NCBI GenBank assembly: GCA_944389455.1 | Contig: CALXMK010000004.1 | Location: forward strand, 1-64,000 | From: an uncultured Verrucomicrobiota bacterium | GTDB taxonomy: Bacteria; Verrucomicrobiota; Verrucomicrobiia; Limisphaerales; UBA1412 | DNA: 64,000 nucleotides | Direction: 5' to 3' | Part shown: positions 45,582 through 54,900 of the stretch, piece after piece | Numbering within the stretch: position 1 is the first letter of the stretch | Layout of the letters: the number at the start of each line of letters is the position of its first letter | Made by a program: the position numbers and the translations under genes | Notes under the pieces: generated by a model | Database searches by the model: none | Told to the model about the DNA's origin: nothing | Seen by the model: only the letters and a program-made list of their open reading frames with translations

Positions 45582-45617
45582 AGAACAGGAATCCCTCGAA
45601 AGAGATTCCTGTTCTCA
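45582..45617 (-). terminator. Strong hairpin between the rhamnosidase and addA genes
   Basis: A 13-bp perfect inverted repeat (45582-45594 with 45605-45617) lies 12 bases beyond the rhamnosidase stop and is followed on the - strand by CGTTTT. It probably ends the rhamnosidase transcript and separates it from addA. Confidence 0.7.
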
Positions 45618-45629
45618 GAGAAGTTAAGT

Positions 45630-48596
45630 TTATTTAACTTTTTCCCCGTTGAGGGTAATTGATTCAAACTGTTCCAACTGAGGATTCATTTGGAACTTCA
45701 GTTGAGTAGATTTGGGAGTTTTGCAGGTAATTGTCAGGTTTTTATCCTGAATTTGCCAGCGGACATCGATAACTCCTTCATGTACGGCAACTCTGCCGTT
45801 AGCCCATTTTAGATCATAAGGTCTTGGACTCAGGGTGACTTCTGCTGCCGCTGGGGCTGTTGGGACGACTCCCAGAATGATTCTGGGCAGGAATAGGCAA
45901 GGAGCCGAAGACCATGCGTGACAGTGACTGCGGGTAGGGAACGCAGCCCCGCTGGTTCCGCCGGGGAAGCTTTCCCAAACGGTAGTTGAGCCGATTTCCA
46001 ACATTGGCATGTAATTCTCGTAGATTTGCTTAAGAATGGTATCTTGATTGCCTGTCTTTTCCAGAGCTTCATACATATAGAGAGCTGCGAAGGGGGAGCC
46101 CAGTTTGACCATGCCGGCAGGAGGATTGATGATGTTTGCAATCGCGGCTTCACGGTTCTGAGGTTCGATAATGTCGAAAATCAGAGAGAGAATACTGGTG
46201 TGTTGGCAGATACTGGGACTGATTTTCCCATTGCTATGGATAGCATCCGGATAAGATTTTTTATTCTCATCCCAAAGTTTGTTAATATTCTCTGCTAATT
46301 TTTCACGGGTTTCTTTCATCCACTCATCGTCCGGGGTTCCGCCGATGACGGCAGAGAGCCGGAGTGCGGCATCGATAGCGCCAATCATGAACATGCTGTT
46401 ATGAATAACTGTGTTATGTCCCTGATCTGCTCCGGACCAGTCGAACATATTCCAGAATGGTCCGCTGAAGAGTCCATCCTTCATATACTGTGCGGCACCG
46501 CGGATATTGCGGATGGCATAAGGAAGATATTCGCGGATGAAATCCTCGTCTCCTGTCTGCCAGTAATAGTCCCAGATGGAAAGTCCCCACATAAAGCTCC
46601 AGACGGGGATTAGGGTATCCCAACAGCTGGGAGTTTGGCTGCCGGCGAACGGATAGTGATCCAGTGATTTGGCTGTAATATCAATACAACGGCGGGCGAT
46701 ATCTTCCGCTCCGAAAACACCGTATGCAAAAAGGGATTCATTGCGCGCATCGCCAACCCAGTGAGTTTGTTCATAGAGAGGACAGTCGGTAAAGGTATCT
46801 TCCATGCAAAGTTTAAGAGTGCGTGCGGAGATATCCCAAATCTCGCTTAGACGTGTATCGCTGCATTGGAAATCGCCTTTATATTCTACAGGGTAGGTGG
46901 ATTCAATCACATGAAAATTCTGGATTTCCACCGGACCGGTCATTTCACGCAGGGTGAGGAAGATATAGCGGCCGCTGCGGCGTTTGATGGAGATCATTTC
47001 ATTGACTCCCTCTTTGGTGATGTAGCGCATCGTATTGCGATAATATCCGGTTCCTTGGATTTTGCCGTCGGGACGGATATATTCAATCTGGTTTATGTCC
47101 AAAATAGTGCCAGCGGGAGCTTTGAGTCGGAATGTGTAGTAGCCGCAGCTTTGGACACCGAGATCATAAAGCAGTTCCACATCTCCGCGAGAATCCGGGT
47201 AAATAGTTGTGGCTATTGCATTATCGTAAATCAGAGCTGAGGGGTTTTTAATCAAGTTTTCATCTGCTGGACCGATGACTTGCTTGTTGGCAAATTCCCA
47301 AAAGGAATCTTTGAGGAACATTTTCTGGGAAGGATAGTTCTTCAGTCGGTCACCGGCTATTTTCAAAAACTCATCCGGAGTTTTGATTTTAAGGAGTTCA
47401 TCCCGTTTTTGTGAGTAAATGGCGTTGCGTTCACCTACGATAGGGGAACGGCTGTAATCATTAGTCGCATAGTAGCACTCGGGGAAGTGAACATAACTCC
47501 AGGGGTTCTCATAGGAGCTTTCCAGCGGATTGATGAGTTTGAAGCTGTTAGTGTTATTGATAAAGCGAAGATTTTTTTCGCGCAGATGGTGAGAGGGATT
47601 GCGGGTAAAAGCGCAGAGAAGATGTTGGCCGGGCTCAAGCTTAATTTTGCCGACACCCTCTTTCCCGTCCAAAGAGACTTTTAGATCGAGATCCTGAAGA
47701 TGAATTTCGCAGGGTTCTTTATTTTCCAATATAGTGACAATGCCTCCCGCCATACTGGTGGCATTGTTGGCTTCAATCAAAGCTGGGAAGTTTAAGTCGG
47801 TCGGACGGAAGCAGTAATCTAGCCATTCTGCACGAACGATTTGGGCTCCCAAATAACGTTTAAAAAAGACGGGAACCCGGGTGAGCAGTCCTACATCACG
47901 AGGGTTAAGTCCCTGCCAGGGGCCTTCATGAGTGTCATAAAGTTCTACGGCGCAATTTACAGAGCCTGTTTGTTCCAATCGTGCGTCATACCACTCATTC
48001 CCCTCCATTTGAATATACATTTTGGGAGTATTAGGGATCCACTGAGGCATTTCAGCGGCAATCCAACTTCCGTCGGTTTTGAGAACGGTTTTACCATCCA
48101 GATCCAGTTGTCCTAATACTCCTGCCTGTTGAGGAAGAGTGTGAAATGTTCCTATGCCAAAATATTTAGCCGTGATACTGATCAGATTTTGGCTGTTAGG
48201 CTTGAGATAGGAGGAAACGTCTAAAACATCATACTGATAATGTTCAGGCCAAGCACGAGAGGGACCGTCTGCAACCCAGACGTCATTGACCTTAAGCCGA
48301 TACCAGCTGTCGGCTGAAATACGGAAAATAGCCTGAGTAAATTCACCCACGCTGAATTGACGGCTTAGACAGATCGTTTCATTGTATTCATGATAGGCTG
48401 GTGTTACGGAATCACTTCTGGGAGCCCAGATCCATTTGGCGGTGAGTGGAGTATCCGGCTCTGCAGGTGTGAATGCCGTATTTATTTCAGCATGAGTGGA
48501 AGGAGGAATTGATAGGAAAAGGCAGCCCGCTGCGGCGGAGGAAAAAACCTTAACCCAGTTTTTACCTTTTAAAAAAAATCCGTTTACGGTATTCAT
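45630..48596 (-). CDS. Secreted alpha-L-rhamnosidase (GH78)
   Basis: 988 residues with an N-terminal export signal (hydrophobic VFSSAAAGCLFLSIPPSTHA). A beta-sandwich carbohydrate-binding part follows (TAKWIWAPRSD near residue 55). The GH78 (alpha/alpha)6 barrel is identified by DTFTDCPLYEQTHWVGDARNE cut near residue 610, holding the expected general-acid region, then FMWGLSIWDYYWQTGDEDFI near residue 665 and TVWESFPGGTSGAAFP near residue 890. It releases L-rhamnose from glycans in the periplasm or outside. With the RhaM-like gene at 37417 it suggests use of rhamnose-containing polysaccharide. Confidence 0.9.
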   Translation of the reverse strand: MNTVNGFFLKGKNWVKVFSSAAAGCLFLSIPPSTHAEINTAFTPAEPDTPLTAKWIWAPRSDSVTPAYHEYNETICLSRQFSVGEFTQAIFRISADSWYRLKVNDVWVADGPSRAWPEHYQYDVLDVSSYLKPNSQNLISITAKYFGIGTFHTLPQQAGVLGQLDLDGKTVLKTDGSWIAAEMPQWIPNTPKMYIQMEGNEWYDARLEQTGSVNCAVELYDTHEGPWQGLNPRDVGLLTRVPVFFKRYLGAQIVRAEWLDYCFRPTDLNFPALIEANNATSMAGGIVTILENKEPCEIHLQDLDLKVSLDGKEGVGKIKLEPGQHLLCAFTRNPSHHLREKNLRFINNTNSFKLINPLESSYENPWSYVHFPECYYATNDYSRSPIVGERNAIYSQKRDELLKIKTPDEFLKIAGDRLKNYPSQKMFLKDSFWEFANKQVIGPADENLIKNPSALIYDNAIATTIYPDSRGDVELLYDLGVQSCGYYTFRLKAPAGTILDINQIEYIRPDGKIQGTGYYRNTMRYITKEGVNEMISIKRRSGRYIFLTLREMTGPVEIQNFHVIESTYPVEYKGDFQCSDTRLSEIWDISARTLKLCMEDTFTDCPLYEQTHWVGDARNESLFAYGVFGAEDIARRCIDITAKSLDHYPFAGSQTPSCWDTLIPVWSFMWGLSIWDYYWQTGDEDFIREYLPYAIRNIRGAAQYMKDGLFSGPFWNMFDWSGADQGHNTVIHNSMFMIGAIDAALRLSAVIGGTPDDEWMKETREKLAENINKLWDENKKSYPDAIHSNGKISPSICQHTSILSLIFDIIEPQNREAAIANIINPPAGMVKLGSPFAALYMYEALEKTGNQDTILKQIYENYMPMLEIGSTTVWESFPGGTSGAAFPTRSHCHAWSSAPCLFLPRIILGVVPTAPAAAEVTLSPRPYDLKWANGRVAVHEGVIDVRWQIQDKNLTITCKTPKSTQLKFQMNPQLEQFESITLNGEKVK

Positions 48597-48890
48597 ACAT
48601 GTATGATTATAAGCATTATCTTTGCTTTTCTCAATAAGATTTTTTTAAAGTCTCACGATGGATTTTCTATATAAAAAAAAAGCAGAGAGGAAAGGGGGGC
48701 TATTAAGCATTTTACAAAAGTTTATATTTTATGTTTTTTGAATTGTGTTTGAAGAGAAATAAATATGAAGAGGTTTTCAATATAGCCAGGATCTAAGGCA
48801 GAGATTATATTGGCAGCCAATTTGTTATTCTTGCGTTGAAAACAAAGAATTATTTGTGAAATGGATTAAGAGGAAGCAGCCTAAGAGGTA

Positions 48891-50366
48891 ATGTTTACTT
48901 TCAGACCTTATCAATTAAAAGTTTTTCAAGATCACAGTACAGGAATCCTGATTTTGCATTGGTCACGTCAGATTGGCAAAACCACAGTTTTGGCAGCGTG
49001 GGCCGTGGAACGAATACTCCGCTGTCGAGCTCATACGGTGACGGTCCTTTCCAATTCACTCAAAAATGGAGCGGAGTTCATCGCGCGGGCTTCGGCTTTC
49101 TGCGAGGAGAAATTATCTGGAGAGGAAGAGATCAAGTTTCATTTTTCACGTCATGAAATCCGATTGGAGCGAGGGAGGGATTTGAGCCGGATTCATGCCC
49201 TAGCCGCTAATCCCAGGACGGCCCGCGGGTTTTCAGGAGATCTTATTTTAGATGAGATTGCTTTCTACGAAGATCCGGAAGGAGTTTGGGAAGCGGCAGA
49301 ACCGATTTTAGCCGCCAGAGCGGATTTTCTTTGCCGAATAGCTTCTACTGGTAACGGTAAACGGAATCTTTTTTATCGTATGACACGAGATTCTCGTTTT
49401 GTCCTTTCTCGAGTAACCCGGACGGATGCTTGGAGAATGGGGGTTCCGATTTTTGATCCGCTGACCCGGCGTCCGATTACTCCGGATGAAGCCAGGGCTG
49501 CGGCTTTGGATAAGGAGGCTTATGACCAGAATTATGAATGTGCCTTTATCGGAGAAAATCGTTCTCTTTTAAATACAACGTTAATTGAAGCTGCTTGCTC
49601 CGATACAGGATATATCTGTTCTGGAGAGTGGAGCCCGGAAGCTTTGAAACTTTTTGAAGAGATTTCTTCCGGTGGGAAATGGCTTTTTGCGGGAGTGGAT
49701 GTGGGACGAAGCAGAGATAGAACGGTTGTTACAGTGATTACGGCGGAGAATGGAATTTACCGTGTATTGGGTTTTCTGCGTTTGGAGGAGATGAGATTGC
49801 CGGAGCAGCAAAAACGTTTAAATCCTCTTTTCCGAATACCGGGGATGAAGGGAATTGCTATTGATATAACGGGATTAGGTTTGGGACTTTATGAATATAT
49901 TCTTCAAATTTATGGCAGTCGTAAGGTTTATGGGATTAATTTTTCTTCTACAATGCCTGCCGTTTTAGAGCGACGAAGTTTGTCAAGAGCGGCTTCTGGG
50001 GAAGGGGCTCTTCCCCATGCCCGAGTGACGGAAGTCTTGGCGACAAATTTGGTGAGATTCTATGAGGAATCGCGTTTAAGTCATCCGTTGGATGAGATTT
50101 TGAGGGAGGATCTGTTACTGCCGCGGCGAACTTTAAACGCTGCGGGAAGAGTCTCAATCACAGCAGATCGTGATAACAGCGGTCAGGCCGGACATGCGGA
50201 TCACTTTTGGAGTTTGGCTCTGGCTTTAGAGGCTGCTCGACGGCAACCGGGCAGGATGGAGCGCCGACTTGTTTCTGGAGCTTCTCGCGCTGGGATTATG
50301 CAATCACAATCGGTCAGAAGAACAATACATTTGGAGCGGGATTTGGGTGGGGGAATATTTTTTTAG
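48891..50366 (+). CDS. Orphan phage-type terminase large subunit
   Basis: This 491-residue protein has terminase organisation. The ATPase has the variant Walker A WSRQIGKTTVLAAW near residue 24, TARGFSGDLILDEIAFYED (Walker B) near residue 110, and the coupling motif IASTGNGKRNLFY near residue 150. The RNase H-like nuclease has Asp in FAGVDVGRSRDRTV near residue 267, IAIDITGLGLG near residue 325 and GHADHFWSLALALEA near residue 432. All catalytic positions appear present. No portal, capsid or integrase gene lies nearby; neighbours are a rhamnosidase and a prepilin. It has its own terminator. A domesticated or relic role is likely. Confidence 0.82.
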   Translation: MFTFRPYQLKVFQDHSTGILILHWSRQIGKTTVLAAWAVERILRCRAHTVTVLSNSLKNGAEFIARASAFCEEKLSGEEEIKFHFSRHEIRLERGRDLSRIHALAANPRTARGFSGDLILDEIAFYEDPEGVWEAAEPILAARADFLCRIASTGNGKRNLFYRMTRDSRFVLSRVTRTDAWRMGVPIFDPLTRRPITPDEARAAALDKEAYDQNYECAFIGENRSLLNTTLIEAACSDTGYICSGEWSPEALKLFEEISSGGKWLFAGVDVGRSRDRTVVTVITAENGIYRVLGFLRLEEMRLPEQQKRLNPLFRIPGMKGIAIDITGLGLGLYEYILQIYGSRKVYGINFSSTMPAVLERRSLSRAASGEGALPHARVTEVLATNLVRFYEESRLSHPLDEILREDLLLPRRTLNAAGRVSITADRDNSGQAGHADHFWSLALALEAARRQPGRMERRLVSGASRAGIMQSQSVRRTIHLERDLGGGIFF

Positions 50367-50395
50367 CTGACGAAAGGTGTCTGAGAGAGGTGAAA

Positions 50396-50440
50396 AAATC
50401 CGCGCTGTTTCTGAGATAGAATCTGCGCGGATTTTCTTGA
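50396..50440. terminator. Bidirectional terminator between convergent genes
   Basis: A 10-bp perfect stem, AAATCCGCGC (50396-50405) with GCGCGGATTT (50425-50434), is flanked by T runs on both strands. It sits between the ends of the terminase (+) and prepilin (-) genes and can serve both. Confidence 0.8.
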
Positions 50441-50463
50441 AATATAATTAGAGGAATCGCTTT

Positions 50464-51315
50464 TTAGTTTTTGCCATCATCTCGATATTCAGGCTGATCC
50501 GTATCGGCCACCCAGTCTGGAACCGTCGGCGAGGTAGTTGTGTGAGGATCAAAGTCGTTATTCCAGCGCGCACGGCGGTGATCATCAGTGGGATCAACGG
50601 CAACTCGACGAGCCGTGGTTTCGGCATGTCCGTCTACAAAGACGAAGTTCGCATTACGGTTGTGACGTGCAGAAGGCCATTGTCCCGGCTCTGTTGGATC
50701 AAGGCTGCCGTCATATTCATAATCGGAACGGGAGTCTGCAATCATAATCATATTAGAGGGGTTGATCACTTTGGTGACGGCAACTTCACCGGAGCCAGTT
50801 GAAACGGTAATATCTCCTCCCAGCCCGTAATCTGGATTAGCTGTCCAAGATGCAGTGAAGAGTCCCCAATCATTATAGCCATAACTCATACCGGCACCAT
50901 TCTCACCTGCCGGGAAGCGAGTTTGTCCTTTTTCATCAACATAGACGTGGCGTTCAGTATAGTTGCGGCTAGAGTTGGTACCGCTGCCATTAATCCAATA
51001 ATAATCACGAGAGACAGATGGACAATTGAAAATGCCGATATTGGTACCGACTGCTTTACCTAAACGCCCCGGCCAGATATATTCATATGCTTCCGCGTCG
51101 ATACTGCCAGGAAACTTAGGATAATCGGTTGTGTAAATACCAATGGCAAGTCCCAATTGTTTCAAATTATTTTGGCAAGAGGTTTGTTGAGCTTTGGATT
51201 TCGCTTTTGCCAAAGCAGGGAGCAGCATTCCGGCCAGAATAGCGATAATAGCTATTACAACCAGGAGCTCTATCAGAGTAAAACCTTTGGACTGTTTAAG
51301 TATATTATTCCTCAT
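50464..51315 (-). CDS. Type II secretion/prepilin-like protein with H-X9-DG motif
   Basis: 283 residues. A class III signal, [24 protein letters not shown], gives prepilin-peptidase cleavage after Gly and an N-methylated Phe, followed by [23 protein letters not shown]. The C-terminus has [16 protein letters not shown], an exact H-X9-DG motif. This architecture is greatly expanded in Planctomycetes, Verrucomicrobia and Lentisphaerae, where its role (pseudopilin or surface protein) is unclear. It is a single gene with no pilus machinery adjacent. Confidence 0.92.
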   Translation of the reverse strand: MRNNILKQSKGFTLIELLVVIAIIAILAGMLLPALAKAKSKAQQTSCQNNLKQLGLAIGIYTTDYPKFPGSIDAEAYEYIWPGRLGKAVGTNIGIFNCPSVSRDYYWINGSGTNSSRNYTERHVYVDEKGQTRFPAGENGAGMSYGYNDWGLFTASWTANPDYGLGGDITVSTGSGEVAVTKVINPSNMIMIADSRSDYEYDGSLDPTEPGQWPSARHNRNANFVFVDGHAETTARRVAVDPTDDHRRARWNNDFDPHTTTSPTVPDWVADTDQPEYRDDGKN

Positions 51316-51622
51316 AATTGCTTTTTATTGTTTAGATCTGGCCATGATATTTATAGGATTCATTCCAATTTAACAGCAAAAGGAAGCTTATAGAAAGATT
51401 CTATAAAATCATACACACCTATATATACACCGCTAAGTCGGCGAATACAAATTTTTTTTGTAAAAAACTTTTAGAGTGAGTGTATTTTTTATACTTAAAT
51501 AACTTAAAAAAAAGCAGAATGGAAAAATTTTTCTCGCATAATAATTTTTTAAATACTAAAATAATGCCCACTAGTGGTTTCTGTGTTTTTATTTTCTTCA
51601 CTAGAATCGGTGATAGAGAACT
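51316..51622 (+). other. AT-rich intergenic region
   Basis: This stretch lies between the prepilin start (- strand) and the left copy of the double-hairpin repeat. It contains no reading frame of note and presumably holds the prepilin promoter. It is followed by a terminator-like element with no + strand gene in front of it. Confidence 0.4.
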
Positions 51623-51704
51623 TAGAGCCGGTTTGAAGAAATCGGCTATTCGATAAGCTTCATAAATTGCCGCTTTCTTTACGAAGAGAGCGGCAATTTG
51701 TTTT
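51623..51704 (+). repeat. 82-bp double-hairpin repeat, left copy (orphan terminator)
   Basis: This stretch differs from 57762-57843 at one base, in a hairpin loop. It holds two inverted repeats, AGCCGGTTT/AAATCGGCT and TTGCCGCTTTCTT/AAGAGAGCGGCAA, the second followed by a T run, so it is a tandem + strand terminator. No + strand gene precedes it, which suggests that a gene once ended here. Confidence 0.92.
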
Positions 51705-51821
51705 TTGGTATTTGTTTGATTATTTTGGGGATGAAAATGTTGGTTTTTAATATAGGGAAATAAGAAGTTTTTATAGGTTTTATTAACTTAGAAGAAAAAG
51801 AGATAGAATAAGAAGTTTTTC

Positions 51822-51850
51822 TTGTATAGGGTGTTTTTAAGTAATATAAT
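51822..51850 (+). promoter_or_regulatory. Sigma-70-like promoter of the LamG gene
   Basis: TTGTAT at 51822-51827 and a perfect TATAAT at 51845-51850 are separated by 17 bases. Transcription would start near 51857, giving a leader of about 100 bases before the ATG at 51956. Confidence 0.55.
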
Positions 51851-51955
51851 TAAAAGCACTATGTCAGGGATTTTTATATCTTCTGTTGATGATTTTCATT
51901 GTCCTAATTAAGCAGAGAGAGAAGAAATCCAAAAATAGCAGTGTGGATTATAACT

Positions 51956-54900
51956 ATGAATAAAAAATATATAGCAGCAATAGCTGTAATTTTGGGTGTG
52001 AGTTCCGCATCCCAGATATACGGAGCAGAGCTGGTTCACAGGTATAGTTTTCCGGCAAATTCGGTTTGGTCCCCCGATGGATACTATATTCTGGAAGATA
52101 GTGTCGGTGATGCTGATGGGCGGACTTATGGAAGTGCCTATTGCTCGGATATCTATGATGAGTTTGGCAATGTCATAGGAAGCGGATTGTGTCTTGACGG
52201 CAAAGGGAATACCCGTTCGTTTACCGAAGGATCTTTTGCAGCGCTTCCGGCAAATCTTATTAGTGAATATGCATCATACTCTGTTGAAACATGGATAACA
52301 GGGTATGGGACCAACAATTGGCAGAGAGTCTTTGATTTTGGCAGTTGTGGCATAAATGAGGATGGCACCATTGGAGATGGCAAGGAATATCATACTCTTA
52401 TTTGGAGAAACAATGATGGAAATATGCGTGCCGATCAACGCTGCGAAGGAGTCAGTGATGGTCAAATAGGAGCTGGAGCAGCGCTCCCGGTCAATGATTT
52501 TGTCCTTCATCATGTAGTATATACATTGGATGGGGAAAACCATCGTCTTTGCATTTATGTAGATGGTGTTCTTAAGGGATCTGGTACCGCGACAAGTGAT
52601 TTGACGATGTTTGCCGGGGATATGCCGAATATGTGGATTGGCAAATCAAACTTTGGAGCGGATTCTTATTTTCACGGAGCCTATGATGAGTTTCGTATCT
52701 ACAAAGGTGCTTTGCCTTTTGAGAATGTAATAGCCAATTACGCCGCGGGAGCAGATACGATAGGGGATCCGGGCTCATTTAGCGATTTTGCATTATCCGT
52801 AGATAAGACGACACTTTATGTCAATGAACGTTTAGAGGTTGATCAAAGTGTTAAGTTCTCAAATGTAGAAGCTTTTGATCCATCTCTTTATTCAGTGGTG
52901 ACTTCCTCTGATCCGGAAGTGCTTTCAGTGATCAATAATAATTTAGTGCGTGCAGTGGCACCTGGTACGGCGACATTGACGGCGGAATACAATGGCCATA
53001 CAGCAACAGTGGAAATCACGGTTACCGATGAAGTTCCCGAGTTAAGATTGGATCATCGATATTCTTTTGATACCGATGCCAATGATAGCGTGGGAACCGC
53101 CCATGGAGAATTGCGTAACGGAGCGACTGTAGCCGATGGTAAACTGGTGCTCAATCCGGTCAGTAATGCTTCTGCAGATGCTCAATATGTGAAACTTCCT
53201 CCTGGAATGATGACACCTTATATGTCAGCAACTATTGAAATTTGGGCTCAGAGTGATAATCAAACTTCATCCTATAATTGGTCTCGTTTCTGGGAGTTTG
53301 GCAATTCTAATGGGGGTGAAGATGTCTTCGATGGAGGTACCCAGGTTTTCAATTGTACGCCTCGGGGTGATGTAATACTCTATAGCACGTTATCAACATT
53401 TTACGGAATGAGTTCAATTACGAGCTCCGGTCCTGTAGGAGGATTAAATCCGGCAGGCCGTTTAGTACGTGGACAGGAGTATCATATTGTAGTAGTTGCA
53501 GATGGTATCAATAAGACCTTATCGGTGTATTGCAATGGGGCCCTGATTAATACCGTTGCGGCTGACTTTGCACCGATGGATATAGGTTATACTTATAACA
53601 ACTTGATTGGTCGTTCAAATTGGGCTGCTGATCCGGGGTTGTATGGTAAGATTAATGAGATGCGTATCTGGAATGGAGCGATGTCTCAGGAAGATGTTTT
53701 TGCCAGTATGGCTTCCGGTCCGGATCAGGTAATAGATCCAACGGTTCCGGCCTTGGAGAATATTACGTTAACAGCGAATAAGACAACTCTGTATCTCAAT
53801 GAACGCCTGCCGATTAGTTTGCAGGGAGAGTATGCGGATTTGGGTTCCGTTGATATAATCAGTGTGGCGGAAGTTAGCACTTCTGATCCGAATGTCATTA
53901 CAGTCATTAAAAATGATCAAGTGCGTGCAGTAGGTGTTGGTACGGCAGTGATCACGGCAGAATACAATGGACAGAGTTCAACCTTAGAACTTACTGTAAC
54001 GGATGAGTTGCCGGAGCTGAGACTGGATCACCGTTATTCATTTGAGAGTGATGCCAATGACAGTGTGGGCACAGCTCATGGTGAATTGAGAAATGGAGCC
54101 ACGGTATCCGATGGCAAATTAGTATTGGCCCCGATAGATAAAACAACAGCAAATGCTCAATATGTGAAGCTGCCTCCTGGAATTATAGCTCCTTATATGT
54201 CAGCGACTATTGAGATGTGGGGGCAGATTGATAATCAAAGTCATGATTTCAATTACGCTCGTTTTTGGGATTTCTGCAGTTCCAATGAAGGAGAAGATGT
54301 TTTTGACGGAGAAACTCAGCGACTCTATTTAACTCCACGCGGCAGTACAACTCTCAATAGTGTCTATACTTCTCCCTATGGAGAGTGGAGTATTACGGCT
54401 CAAGGTACGATTGGCGGATTGGATCAAGGAGTTGAAAGTCACATTGTAGTAGTTGCCGATGGAGTCAATCAAACACTCTCAATGTATCGTGATGGTATTT
54501 TGATCGAAACAATTGAAGCCGAAGTAGCTCCGATGGATCTGGGTTATACTTGTAATAACTTATTGGGACGTTCCGGTTTTGGTCATGATCCGGGATTGTT
54601 TGGTAAGATCAATGAATTGCGTATCTGGAGCGGAGCGATGGATATCAATGATGTTCGCATCAACTTGGCTGCGGGACCGGATATGCTTCCAGACGCGATT
54701 GGAGAGCTCGAATCCATTACAATTGCTCTGGATGGAAACGTAACTTCCTTTGTGGAAGAAGGAGTCAAAGCAGTAACCGTTTATGCTAATTACGAAAATC
54801 TTGAAAATGTGATGCTGAATCTGGCCGATGTGGAGATCAGCAGCAGTGATGAAGAAGTTGTCGTCTATGATGCTGAAGGCGGATATCTGCGGGCTATGGG

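Noticed and set aside
48891-50366. Prophage remnant
   Set aside because: No other phage gene, integrase or attachment repeat is visible on either side.
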